A stretch of DNA of 15,131 bases from Gammaproteobacteria bacterium UBA5338 (GCA_002408105.1 DHQM01000081.1:1-15131); one strand, 5' to 3'; shown: positions 1 through 7,831, numbered from the stretch's first letter. Numbers and translations are program-made. Notes: generated from the letters alone by a model not told the origin.

Positions 1-299
1 ACCGCCGGCACGCCGGTGAAGTCCTGCATCAACACCCGCGCGGGGTGGTACGCGATTTCGTGCCCACCGGCCTTGGAATCGCTGGGATTGAGCAAGGCCC
101 GCAAATCGGCTTCGTCAACGCCGCCGGTTCCTAGATGGCGCGCGAGGTTCTCAAGCAACACGCGCAGGCTGAAGGGCAGCTGGTCTGCGCCTGCAAACCC
201 GGCTTGATCCAATGCCTCGAGGCTCGTGTAGTGGTATTCGGCATCTCCCACCCGCAGCGTCCGGGTCAAGTCAGCCGCGCTCAAGTTTGGCGTGTTCAT
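1..299 (-). CDS. acnA: Aconitate hydratase, N-terminal part (cut by window edge)
   Basis: This is the first 99 codons of an aconitase of the AcnA/IRP1 type, the TCA-cycle enzyme that interconverts citrate and isocitrate using a [4Fe-4S] cluster in the cytoplasm. The family is recognised from the N-terminal stretch LPFSLRVLLENLARH (residues 41-55) and from ARVLMQDFTGVPA (87-99), which are hallmarks of AcnA rather than AcnB. The iron-sulphur cysteines and the active site lie beyond the window. The ATG at 299-297 is preceded by AGGGAG (307-312, complement) at a 7-base spacing, a good ribosome binding site. It lies only 55 bases after the stop of the large VanZ/lyase gene on the same strand, so it may be co-transcribed with it. 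No separate promoter is evident in the gap. The family call is secure, and the gene is partial only because of the window edge. Confidence 0.93.
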   Translation of the reverse strand, partial: MNTPNLSAADLTRTLRVGDAEYHYTSLEALDQAGFAGADQLPFSLRVLLENLARHLGTGGVDEADLRALLNPSDSKAGGHEIAYHPARVLMQDFTGVPA

Positions 300-318
300 G
301 CATTTTCTCCCTTCTGAT

Positions 319-347
319 CGCACCCGACACTGGACAGCGGGGGTGCG
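319..347 (-). repeat. Inverted repeat (hairpin) in the gap before acnA
   Basis: CGCACCC at 319-325 and GGGTGCG at 341-347 are perfect 7-base inverted copies separated by 15 bases. They lie between the stop of the VanZ/lyase gene (355) and the acnA ribosome binding site (307-312). On the minus-strand transcript no U-run follows, so it does not look like a strong intrinsic terminator. It could be a weak pause or processing site, or a structure affecting acnA translation. The repeat itself is seen directly; any role is inference. Confidence 0.4.
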
Positions 348-354
348 GGCACGG

Positions 355-3300
355 TTACTGCAGGTGGCTGCGCAGCCGCTGCCACCATGGCTGTGCGGGC
401 GGCCCGGGTAGCGGCACCGTCCGGAACTTCGCCTCGCCCTGATTGATGTATTCGAGCACAATCCGGCTACCAAGTTCGCCGATCTTCAGACCCAAGTTCC
501 GCTGCGGGCCTTCAATCTGCACCCCGGTGGCTGTGGCTGCAACCTGAACGTCCAATGCATCATCATGCAAGCGTGGCGCCAGCACCACCAGAAAGTCGTC
601 GCGCAATTGGCCGCGCTCGGGGGACACCTCCAACCGCCAGCTGCCGTATTCACGGTGGCCGCGTTTGTCTGCGTTGGTGAAAACTGCACCCCCATCGTCG
701 TACTGCACCCCATCCACATAGAACTCCCAGCCGCGCCCACCGATGCTGTGCAGGATGGCTTGCCGGGGTTGCACCACCCACCCATGGAGCTGTCCGCCGA
801 GCCAACCTCGTGATGGCTCCGGCGCCACCGCGATTTCGAAACGATCGCCCTCAATGCGCGGCTCGTTCAGGCTGTGAAAAAGCACCCGTTTGGCAAACCG
901 GGCTCGGGTTGCAATCACCCGGTCGTACACCACAAAAAGGTCATTGAGCCGGTCATACACCAGCACGCGCACCACCTGGCGGGTTCTGGGGGTGCGGGCA
1001 TAAAACGCACCCTTGGCCGAATGCCGGTTGGCGTAGGCTGGCGAAATATCGGTCACAGCCACCACCAGGCCATCCTGGTCTTGAAAATATCGCATTCTCC
1101 CGGTGTGGTATTCGGCCCTCTGTTGCTGCCACTGCCCTAGGGTCAAGGGCGCCGCATGTGCTCCCCAGCCCGATCCGACCCGTCGCTGCCCACCATCGTT
1201 GGCGACCAATCGATTGGGAAACTTTGGCCACGCCGCCCGGTCGTTCGGGTCGGTGACGGTGATGCTGTTGTGGGCAACCGTCTGGTAGGCGTAGCTTAGG
1301 TGGTGATCCGACCCATAGCGGTAGTAGAGCCCGCTGTCGATCAACAAAGGCGCGCCCTTGAACAGGGTGATGGCACCTTGGTCCAGGTGGCTGTGCGACC
1401 AATAGTTGTCCCCACCCCGCAGGCTCGCAAAGGTCGAATCCGGCGACCAACCACTGCGCACAACAGCCAGCCCAATGCCATCGAACAAGGCCCCCAGGGG
1501 TGGAGAAACCTGCTTGGAGGCCGCACACAGGGACGGGTCTGGCAGCGGTCCCCAAGGCCAGGCGGAGGGTTCGATGCGGGTGGGGCATCCCCCCAAACCA
1601 TAGGCGGCGGCATGGCGGTAGCGCAGAGCAAGGGGAACCCGGTCCGGAACCTGGCGGCGAAAGAACCCAGCATCGCCCCAATGGGCGTAGTCGCCGTCCG
1701 GTCGCTGGCGCTGGACCAGAAAATCCAGAAACCCCTCCAACTGCGGCTCGGACTCGAACCAGGACTCGCCGGTCGCCGCTTCCCACATGGCCGGGATGCG
1801 ATACACCGCCGAACCGATTCCGATGCCCACGTATTCGCCACCCTCGTGCCAGCCACCGTTCTGACCCATGACCTGACGCCAGACCGGCAGCATCACGGAC
1901 CGCAGGTAGTATTCAGTAAAGGCCATGCAGGCACCCGCCTCCGGGTGGTCGGCCTGCACCGCGAGTGTGCTGGCAACAAGCGCCTGCAACGGGCGGTTGT
2001 AGAGGTAAACGTTGTACGGCGACAACCGCTCGCGGCGAATGTATTCGATCAGGTAGTTGCAGCCCTCGATCAGCTTGTTCTGCAACGCACGCCGTTGGCT
2101 CTGGGAAAAGTCGCCATGCAGCCAGTCGTATGCCTGTGCGAGGGGACGCGCTTGCTCATGCCCGCGCCATTGGAACTGCAGCGCCATTAGACGTTGGAAC
2201 AGTCGGTCGATGTCCTGGGATCCAGGAGCCAGATACGCCGCCTGAATGACCGACTCAAAGTCACCCTCCCCGCCCCGCGCCCGGCGCAACAGCTGCTGTA
2301 CATAGGCAGGGTTTTCTGTGTCGAGCCGCATGCGGTCTTGCAACGTCGGCGCGGGAAGGCGTGGATGGCCGGCGCGCACTGGGGTCACTGGCCAGTCGGC
2401 AAGCGCCCCGGGGTTCGGAAGCAGCTGCGCCACCGGGTCCGGATCGGCGCCACGCGACCCCCAAAGTGCCGCAGCCAGGAAGCCGGTGAACAGCGCGAGC
2501 GACACCGGTGGAACGACCCGCCAGGACCACCGGCGCCCCGCCCCAAAGCCACGTGCCGCCCCCGAGTGCGCGAACCAGGGCAGCATGAAGCCGGCAAGGC
2601 CCACCACCACATCGGTGATGTCGCCGTGGCGGCCCGGTAGCCACTGCTGGCGCCATTCGGTCAGCGCCAAGACCAGCCCGACGGCGACGGACGCGACAAT
2701 GAAAGCCCCTGGGGTTTGCCACCGGCGGGGGGTCTGCACCCAGAATGACAGCGCAACCATGGGCCAAAGCGCATCGACCAGATCCCCGATCCCGTTGAGC
2801 CCCCCAGCCTGGCTCGCGAAGGGAATCCAATTGAAGCTGTACAGCGGTGCGCCGGGCGCCGCAATCGGCCACCACGCCGACATCAGCAGGAACAGCGCGG
2901 TGAGGAAAATCGCAGCCAGAACACCGACCACTGCGCCCGTGCGCGGCCAGACGACGAGCAGGCACCCGGCAACCACCCAGCCACCCAGCGCCTCCGCGCT
3001 GAGCACCCGTGACACCACACCGACCTTGGCCACCAGCACCACCAACAGGAACGAGGGAACCACAAAGCGGTGACGCCAGCCGCCGCGCGGGCGCAGAACC
3101 TGGAGCGCCAGCAGCCCCACCAACCAGAGTTCAAGGGCGTAGAGCACCAGCTCGCGCAGCTGGACAACACGTTGTCCCGTGATGGCATGCCAGAGTGGCT
3201 TGATGCCGTTTTTCAGCTCACCCACATCCAGGGTGGGAAAGAGGGGCAACCACTGGCTCAAAAGCCACGCCAGCAGCGCGAACAGGCCAAGTTGGGCCAC

Positions 3301-3759
3301 GGGCTCTGGCCGAAGCCATCGATCGCGGACGCGGCGCGCCCAACGGTGGAAGGGCCTGCCCAGCGTCAGTAGGGTGCTGGCCAGAAGTCCCATGGCCGTA
3401 CTGATGGTGTTGAGCAGCGTATCAAACAGGGAGCCATGGCGGGCCGGCAGATGCATCTGCAGACGTTCAAGACCCAGGCTGAGCGCAACCCCGGTTGCCA
3501 TGACCAGCATCGCCGTCGCTGTGCCGCCCAGATGCGGCCTGAGCACCTGAGCCGACAGAAAGCCGAACGGCATGTACACCAGCAGGTTCACCACCAGGTC
3601 CCCCCAAGGCGCCTGGCCCAGGGGTTGGCCCAGCAGGGCGGCCCAGCCTGATTCCACCGGATGCCATCCAGCCAGGGGGTAGAGCGAACCGTATGTGACC
3701 AGGACGAGGTATCCGAGAGCCAGCCACAGGGTGTTGCGGGTGGGTTGGCGCTCGGACAT
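355..3759 (-). CDS. Membrane protein with two VanZ-like domains fused to a heparinase II/III-type polysaccharide lyase
   Basis: This 1134-residue protein has two halves. Residues 1-433 read as about 13 hydrophobic helices; Arg-rich loops (134-152, 223-231, 342-348, 399-414) all fall on the cytoplasmic side, giving N-in/C-out. Two stretches look VanZ-like: ~12-134 (VVNLLVYMPFGF at 56-67; ERLQMHLPARHGSLFDTLLN at 98-117) and ~305-397 (NWIPF at 310-314; EWRQQWLPGRHGDITDV at 368-384). Residues ~475-1115 resemble heparinase II/III-family lyases: an alpha-toroid part (NVYLYNRP at 583-590, NGGWHEGGEYVG at 634-645), then a beta-sandwich part with HSHLDQG (789-795), LLIDSGLYY (805-813) and AHNSITV (829-835). 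H791, D808 and H830 resemble the structural zinc ligands known in heparinase II, with the same 17-residue gap between the first two. The lyase would face the periplasm and cleave an uronic-acid glycan by beta-elimination; the substrate is unknown. The start ATG has only a distant AGGA upstream. Domain assignment is firm; function is inferred. Confidence 0.85.
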   Translation of the reverse strand: MSERQPTRNTLWLALGYLVLVTYGSLYPLAGWHPVESGWAALLGQPLGQAPWGDLVVNLLVYMPFGFLSAQVLRPHLGGTATAMLVMATGVALSLGLERLQMHLPARHGSLFDTLLNTISTAMGLLASTLLTLGRPFHRWARRVRDRWLRPEPVAQLGLFALLAWLLSQWLPLFPTLDVGELKNGIKPLWHAITGQRVVQLRELVLYALELWLVGLLALQVLRPRGGWRHRFVVPSFLLVVLVAKVGVVSRVLSAEALGGWVVAGCLLVVWPRTGAVVGVLAAIFLTALFLLMSAWWPIAAPGAPLYSFNWIPFASQAGGLNGIGDLVDALWPMVALSFWVQTPRRWQTPGAFIVASVAVGLVLALTEWRQQWLPGRHGDITDVVVGLAGFMLPWFAHSGAARGFGAGRRWSWRVVPPVSLALFTGFLAAALWGSRGADPDPVAQLLPNPGALADWPVTPVRAGHPRLPAPTLQDRMRLDTENPAYVQQLLRRARGGEGDFESVIQAAYLAPGSQDIDRLFQRLMALQFQWRGHEQARPLAQAYDWLHGDFSQSQRRALQNKLIEGCNYLIEYIRRERLSPYNVYLYNRPLQALVASTLAVQADHPEAGACMAFTEYYLRSVMLPVWRQVMGQNGGWHEGGEYVGIGIGSAVYRIPAMWEAATGESWFESEPQLEGFLDFLVQRQRPDGDYAHWGDAGFFRRQVPDRVPLALRYRHAAAYGLGGCPTRIEPSAWPWGPLPDPSLCAASKQVSPPLGALFDGIGLAVVRSGWSPDSTFASLRGGDNYWSHSHLDQGAITLFKGAPLLIDSGLYYRYGSDHHLSYAYQTVAHNSITVTDPNDRAAWPKFPNRLVANDGGQRRVGSGWGAHAAPLTLGQWQQQRAEYHTGRMRYFQDQDGLVVAVTDISPAYANRHSAKGAFYARTPRTRQVVRVLVYDRLNDLFVVYDRVIATRARFAKRVLFHSLNEPRIEGDRFEIAVAPEPSRGWLGGQLHGWVVQPRQAILHSIGGRGWEFYVDGVQYDDGGAVFTNADKRGHREYGSWRLEVSPERGQLRDDFLVVLAPRLHDDALDVQVAATATGVQIEGPQRNLGLKIGELGSRIVLEYINQGEAKFRTVPLPGPPAQPWWQRLRSHLQ

Positions 3760-3819
3760 CAGCGGTGGGCTTCCTCAGCGGGCGCGTCAGGGGTGACGTA
3801 CTCGAGGTTGGCCGGCGTT

Positions 3820-3858
3820 GCCGAACCCTGCCTTTGCGTGGGTTGCTGTTCGGCAGGG
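3820..3858. repeat. Interleaved inverted repeats in the gap between the GST and VanZ/lyase genes
   Basis: Two 7-base inverted repeat pairs interleave in the order A-B-A'-B': GCCGAAC (3820-3826) with GTTCGGC (3848-3854), and CCCTGCC (3826-3832) with GGCAGGG (3852-3858). The two stems share bases, so they would be mutually exclusive or partly pseudoknotted. The site lies in the 125-base gap downstream of the GST stop. No U-run follows on the minus-strand transcript. No clear promoter for the VanZ/lyase gene is visible in this gap. The function is unknown. Confidence 0.35.
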
Positions 3859-3884
3859 CTTGGGCGGCCGACCTGTGGGTGAAG

Positions 3885-4502
3885 TCAGGCAGTGGCAGCG
3901 GCGCTCTTGCGCTCTTTCATCCGCGCATACCAAGCCTCGATCATGGGGCATCCCTCGGGGAGCGGCTGGCCCACGTTGACGCCAAAATCGAGAAATGCGA
4001 ACAGCATCAGGTCGGCCATCGTCAGGCGGTCACCACAGAGGAATTGTTGGTCACCCAACTGACCGTCGATCCACTCGATGCCATCGCGGGCCTGGGCCTT
4101 GAGGCCCTCGGCCGCCTCCGGGATGATGCGCATGCGAGACTGGAAGATCGAGGCCCCCTCGGCGTAGCGGAACCCGCCGGCCAAGGGCTCACACACCTTG
4201 AGATCGACCCGACGGGCCCACATGCGGGCCTCGGCGCGCTGTTCGGGGGTGCTCCCGATCAACGCAGGCTGAGGGTGCGTTTCCTCCAGGTACTCGCAAA
4301 TGGCGGTGGTTTCACAAAGAATCTCGCCATTGTCCAATTCCAGAGCAGGCAGTTGTCCGGCTGGATTTTTGCTCAAGAAGGGCTCGCGGCGGTTCTCTCC
4401 GGCGATGAGGTCCACCGCGACCTCATCGACACTGAGGCCTTTTTCGGCCATGAACATGCGCACCAGTCGCGGGTTCGGTCCCATGGACGTGTACAGTTTC
4501 AT
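3885..4502 (-). CDS. Glutathione S-transferase family protein
   Basis: This 205-residue cytoplasmic protein has the classic GST layout. The N-terminal thioredoxin-like domain spans about residues 1-77, with MKLYTSMGPNPRLVRMFMAE at the start, the cis-proline motif GQLPALE (49-55) and the glutathione-gamma-glutamyl contact CETTAICEYLEE (63-74, E64 and T65/T66). The all-helical C-terminal domain carries LCGDRLTMADLMLFAFLDFG (155-174), including the N-capping box region. The length is normal for bacterial GSTs. The start at 4502 is chosen over an upstream in-frame ATG at 4589 because the family begins at MKLY and GGAGAA lies about 7 bases upstream. The substrate cannot be told from sequence. It lies between mutL and the VanZ/lyase gene on the same strand, with gaps of 93 and 125 bases. 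Its likely role is conjugation or reduction of electrophiles. Confidence 0.93.
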   Translation of the reverse strand: MKLYTSMGPNPRLVRMFMAEKGLSVDEVAVDLIAGENRREPFLSKNPAGQLPALELDNGEILCETTAICEYLEETHPQPALIGSTPEQRAEARMWARRVDLKVCEPLAGGFRYAEGASIFQSRMRIIPEAAEGLKAQARDGIEWIDGQLGDQQFLCGDRLTMADLMLFAFLDFGVNVGQPLPEGCPMIEAWYARMKERKSAAATA

Positions 4503-4525
4503 GCGGTTCTCCGGTTCGTATTGTT

Positions 4526-4570
4526 GTCGGCCGGTATTCTTCCCCAGCCTGCCCTTGCAGGCAAGCCGAC
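4526..4570 (-). repeat. Nested hairpin between mutL and the GST gene
   Basis: A tight stem-loop, GCCTGC/GCAGGC with a 4-base loop (4547-4562), sits inside a second inverted pair, GTCGGC (4526-4531) with GCCGAC (4565-4570). It lies just after the mutL stop on the minus strand and before the GST ribosome binding site. No U-run follows, so a strong intrinsic terminator is unlikely. It may be a weak terminator, a pause site or an mRNA 3'-end stabiliser. Confidence 0.4.
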
Positions 4571-4595
4571 GCCCGCCCCCCTGGATCACCCTGGG

Positions 4596-6419
4596 CTACT
4601 GTCCGCGCAGAAACCACCGGTCCATCTGGGCCAAGGGAAACGCCACCCAGGTGGGTCGGCCGTGGTTGCACTGCCCACTGCGCTCGGTGACCTCAATCTG
4701 GCGCAACAGCGCGTTCATTTCGTCGAGCGTCAACTGGCGATTGGCGCGCACCGCGCCATGACAGGCCATGGTTGCGAGCAGCTGATCCCGCGCCGCAATC
4801 ACGCGATCACTGCTGCCGGCCGTGCGCAGGTCCGCGAGCAGGTCGCGCACCAGCCGCTCTGCATCGCTGCCTTGCAGCAAGGCAGGCAATGCCCGAATGG
4901 TGATCGACTCCGGGCCAGACCGGTCGAGTTGCACGCCCAAGCGCTCCAAGTCTTCCCCTTGGGCCTCGACCAGGGCGGCTTCTTGCTGACTCACCGCGAG
5001 CACCTGGGGAACCAGCAGTGGCTGCCAGCGCAGCCCGTCGGCATCGCTGCTCGTCTTCAGGCGCTCGTAGAGAATTCGCTCATGGGCAGCGTGCATGTCC
5101 ACCACCACCAGGCCCTGCCGATTTTCAGCCAGCACATACACCCCGTGGACCTGGGCGATGGCAAACCCAAGCGGCGGCACCTGCTCTGGCGTGCCCTCGT
5201 CCCTGTCCCCAGGCCCGGGGGGACTGTCGTACTGGTTGGCGTAGGTCGCCAGCGCTTCGGCAATGCGCCCCCCTCCCGGTGCAGCGTCGAAGCGGGCTGG
5301 CACACCCAGAGTCCCGGCGACCGGCAGGGCAAGGGCCGGCTGGTTCCCAGTCAACGGTTGAGCAGGCTCGGCAGCTTCAACAGCGCGCTCCAGGCGATGG
5401 GCCGGGCGTTCATTGGCAATGACCTGGTGCAAACGCGTGAACAGAAAGTCATGTACGGCCCGGCTGTCGCGGAAGCGCACCTCTGCCTTGGTGGGGTGGA
5501 CGTTCACATCCACTGATTGCGGATCCAGCTCGAGATAGAGCACATAGGCCGGATGGCGGTCGCCGAACAGCACATCCCGATAGGCCTGTCGGACCGCATG
5601 GGACACAACTTTGTCCCGCACCATGCGACCGTTGACGTAGAAGTACTGCATGTCAGCTTGGCTGCGCGACGCAGTCGGCAGCCCCATCCAGCCCCACAAC
5701 CGAAGGCCGCCTGCAGTTTCATCCAGTGGTACGGCCTGTTCCAGAAACGTACTGCCAAGCACCTGAGCCACGCGCTGGTCTCGCTCCGCTGGGCGCTCGG
5801 CGGCAGGCAATTGGTGCTGAACCCGCTGGTTGTGGCGCAGGTGCAGTGCGACACCGAAGTGGCTCAGCGCGATGCGCCGAAACACTTCATCGAGGCGCAC
5901 AAACTCGGTGCGCTCGGTGCGCAAGAAGCGCCGCCGTGCCGGGGTGTTGAAGAACAGGTCGCGCACCTCGACGCTGGTACCCCGAGGGTGGGCCCTCGGC
6001 TCAAGATGCGGCGTGGATGCCAGTCCTTCCACTTCGACACGCCATCCGTCGATCGCCTCGTGCTGCGCATTGGAAGTGAGTGTCAGCCGCGAGACCGAGC
6101 TGATGCTGGCCAGCGCTTCGCCACGAAACCCAAGCGTGGCGATGCGGTCGAGGTCCTCCAGCGAGGCAATCTTGCTGGTCGCGTGGCGCGCAAGGGCAAG
6201 CCCGAGCTGCTCGCGCACGATGCCACGGCCATTGTCGCGGACCCGGATGCGTTTGGTGCCTCCGGCATCGACCTCGACATCAACGCGGCTGGCACCGGCG
6301 TCGATGCTGTTTTCCAGCAGCTCCTTGAGCACCGAAGCCGGTCGCTCAACCACTTCGCCCGCCGCGATCTGGTTGGCCAACTGCGGGGGCAGTTCTTGGA
6401 TCAATTCAAACTGGCTCAC
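4596..6419 (-). CDS. mutL: DNA mismatch repair protein MutL (endonuclease type)
   Basis: This 607-residue MutL links MutS mismatch recognition to strand incision. The N-terminal GHKL ATPase is complete: [17 protein letters not shown] (21-37, with E36 as the general base), DNGRGI (62-67), TSKI (81-84), GFRGEAL (98-104) and [12 protein letters not shown] (305-316). A variable linker covers about 335-415. The C-terminal domain has [12 protein letters not shown] (441-452), which fits the DxHAxxExxxxE metal-binding endonuclease motif, plus ACHGAVRAN (552-560) and CNHGRPT (584-590). E. coli MutL lacks the endonuclease motif and relies on MutH; this protein should nick DNA itself. The start is GTG at 6419-6417, because an upstream ATG in another frame stops at once; AAGGT lies a few bases upstream. 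amiB ends 65 bases upstream on the same strand, the usual amiB-mutL order. In E. coli miaA and hfq follow mutL; here a GST gene does. Confidence 0.97.
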   Translation of the reverse strand: MSQFELIQELPPQLANQIAAGEVVERPASVLKELLENSIDAGASRVDVEVDAGGTKRIRVRDNGRGIVREQLGLALARHATSKIASLEDLDRIATLGFRGEALASISSVSRLTLTSNAQHEAIDGWRVEVEGLASTPHLEPRAHPRGTSVEVRDLFFNTPARRRFLRTERTEFVRLDEVFRRIALSHFGVALHLRHNQRVQHQLPAAERPAERDQRVAQVLGSTFLEQAVPLDETAGGLRLWGWMGLPTASRSQADMQYFYVNGRMVRDKVVSHAVRQAYRDVLFGDRHPAYVLYLELDPQSVDVNVHPTKAEVRFRDSRAVHDFLFTRLHQVIANERPAHRLERAVEAAEPAQPLTGNQPALALPVAGTLGVPARFDAAPGGGRIAEALATYANQYDSPPGPGDRDEGTPEQVPPLGFAIAQVHGVYVLAENRQGLVVVDMHAAHERILYERLKTSSDADGLRWQPLLVPQVLAVSQQEAALVEAQGEDLERLGVQLDRSGPESITIRALPALLQGSDAERLVRDLLADLRTAGSSDRVIAARDQLLATMACHGAVRANRQLTLDEMNALLRQIEVTERSGQCNHGRPTWVAFPLAQMDRWFLRGQ

Positions 6420-6484
6420 TGCATACCTTGCAGAATGGCGTCAAAACGCGAAGAAGAACCGCCCCAGACAAGAGGGTGCAAGGA

Positions 6485-7831
6485 CTAGGAAGTCGGAATT
6501 TGCAGCACCTGCCCGATCCGGATGCGGTCGGAGGACAAGCCGTTCAACTCGCGGATTGCGTGAACGCTGACCTGGTATTTCGACGCGATTCCAGACAAGG
6601 TGTCACCCTGAGCGATCTGGTGTTTGAGACCGACACTTTCGCTTGCGCGCTGCCACGCCAGCCAGGTTCCCGGCGGCGGACTCGCCCGATAGTACTCGAT
6701 CACCGCGTCTGCGATGGCGCCGGCAAGGCGCTCCTGGTGCCTCGCGCTGGCGAGCTGGGCGGCTTCCTGTGGGTTCGAAATGAATCCGGTTTCCACCAGC
6801 AACGAAGGGATGTCGGGCGATTTGAGCACGACAAACTGGGCCTTTTCAACTTGACGTTTGTGGAGTCGGGTCACCCGACCCAGGCCCTGCAGCAGCGTCG
6901 CTGCGACGTCATGGCTTTGCTGCAACGTCGAGGTGACATAGAGGTCAAGCAGCACCTGCGCCACCACCGACTCTTTGCCTTCCAAATCTACGCCGCCAAC
7001 CAGATCCGCCTGGTTTTCGCTTTGCGCCAACCAGCGCGCACTTTCACTGCTGGCCCCCTGGGACGACAGGATGTACACCGACCCGCCACGCGCGGAGGCG
7101 TGGCGGAAAGAATCCGCATGCAACGAAATGAAGAGGTCCGCACCCGCCTCTCGGGCGAGCTCTGTGCGTTTGCGCAGCGCCAGGTAGTAGTCCCCAGTGC
7201 GAATTAACACCGGGTGGAATCCCGGCTCACGCTGCAGCCTCTGGTGCAACTTGCGCGCAATCGACAGCACGACGTCCTTTTCACGCACGTGGCCCGGTCC
7301 CAAGGCCCCCGGGTCCTCGCCACCGTGGCCTGCATCCACCGCCACCACCACTGGCCGACGCTCGCGCAGGTATTCTTCGGCGCGCTTGATCGGTTCGGAT
7401 TCCCAGGTTGTGGTGAACAGGTCGATAACCAGGCGGTCCCCGTACCGTTCATTGGGCTTGAGCAGAAAACTGCGGGGACGCACTGGCGCATTGAGGTCCA
7501 GTACGATGCGCAGATCGCGGCGGTCTTGTACTCCGCTGCGCATCCCACGTATGGCGGTGCCATCGAGCTGGACCTGGTCGAGATCCAGGTCCAAGGCACT
7601 GCGGTCCAAATCCACCACGACCCGTGGCGGGGACGCCAACTGAAAGACCCGGTGCACAGCCGGCTCCGACAAATCGAACACCAACCGGGTGTGGTCAGGG
7701 GCAACGTGAACCCGGGCGGCCTCAACAGTGGCCGCCGTGGCAGTGGTCGCCAGCGTCCACTGAACACAGCCAACAAGAAGTCCTGTCCATAGGCCTGCGC
7801 GGCGCAAAATGGTGGCGCTGAACGTCGTCAT
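6485..7831 (-). CDS. amiB: Periplasmic N-acetylmuramoyl-L-alanine amidase with AMIN and LysM domains
   Basis: This 448-residue hydrolase cleaves the amide bond between N-acetylmuramic acid and the stem peptide, splitting septal peptidoglycan during daughter-cell separation. A signal peptide covers about residues 1-34 (positive RR at 10-11, hydrophobic core, cleavage near TATAA). An AMIN localisation domain follows at ~36-138. The Amidase_3 zinc domain spans ~160-382, with ligands H169 (DAGHGG), E184 (REKD), H238 (SLHADS) and catalytic E347 (LLVETGF). A LysM peptidoglycan-binding domain is at 404-446 (GDTLSGIASKYQV). ATG at 7831 is preferred over the in-frame ATG at 7843 and the longer 7927 frame because it gives a clean signal peptide, but its Shine-Dalgarno-like GAGGG abuts the ATG, so 7843 remains possible. 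Position between tsaE and mutL supports amiB over amiC. Amidases of this class are usually activated by LytM factors such as EnvC or NlpD; neither is in the window. Confidence 0.94.
   Translation of the reverse strand: MTTFSATILRRAGLWTGLLVGCVQWTLATTATAATVEAARVHVAPDHTRLVFDLSEPAVHRVFQLASPPRVVVDLDRSALDLDLDQVQLDGTAIRGMRSGVQDRRDLRIVLDLNAPVRPRSFLLKPNERYGDRLVIDLFTTTWESEPIKRAEEYLRERRPVVVAVDAGHGGEDPGALGPGHVREKDVVLSIARKLHQRLQREPGFHPVLIRTGDYYLALRKRTELAREAGADLFISLHADSFRHASARGGSVYILSSQGASSESARWLAQSENQADLVGGVDLEGKESVVAQVLLDLYVTSTLQQSHDVAATLLQGLGRVTRLHKRQVEKAQFVVLKSPDIPSLLVETGFISNPQEAAQLASARHQERLAGAIADAVIEYYRASPPPGTWLAWQRASESVGLKHQIAQGDTLSGIASKYQVSVHAIRELNGLSSDRIRIGQVLQIPTS

Noticed and set aside
1300..2190. 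A 296-codon plus-strand frame inside the VanZ/lyase gene
   Set aside because: It is antisense to clearly conserved lyase motifs; its composition looks like a frame shadow (rich in R, G, P, Q) with no motif.
4503..4589. Upstream extension of the GST gene
   Set aside because: The extra 29 residues precede the canonical MKLY start, which has its own GGAGAA site.
3765..5516. A 583-codon open frame on the plus strand opposite the GST gene and mutL
   Set aside because: It is antisense to two firmly identified genes, has no recognisable motif, and long antisense frames are expected in high-GC coding DNA.
5517..6488. A 323-codon plus-strand frame opposite mutL
   Set aside because: It is antisense to the MutL ATPase domain and has no family features or ribosome binding site.
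7770..7831. Tat signal for the amidase (RR at residues 10-11), as in E. coli AmiC
   Set aside because: The residues around the arginines do not fit SRRxFLK, so a Sec signal peptide is more likely, though Tat is not excluded.
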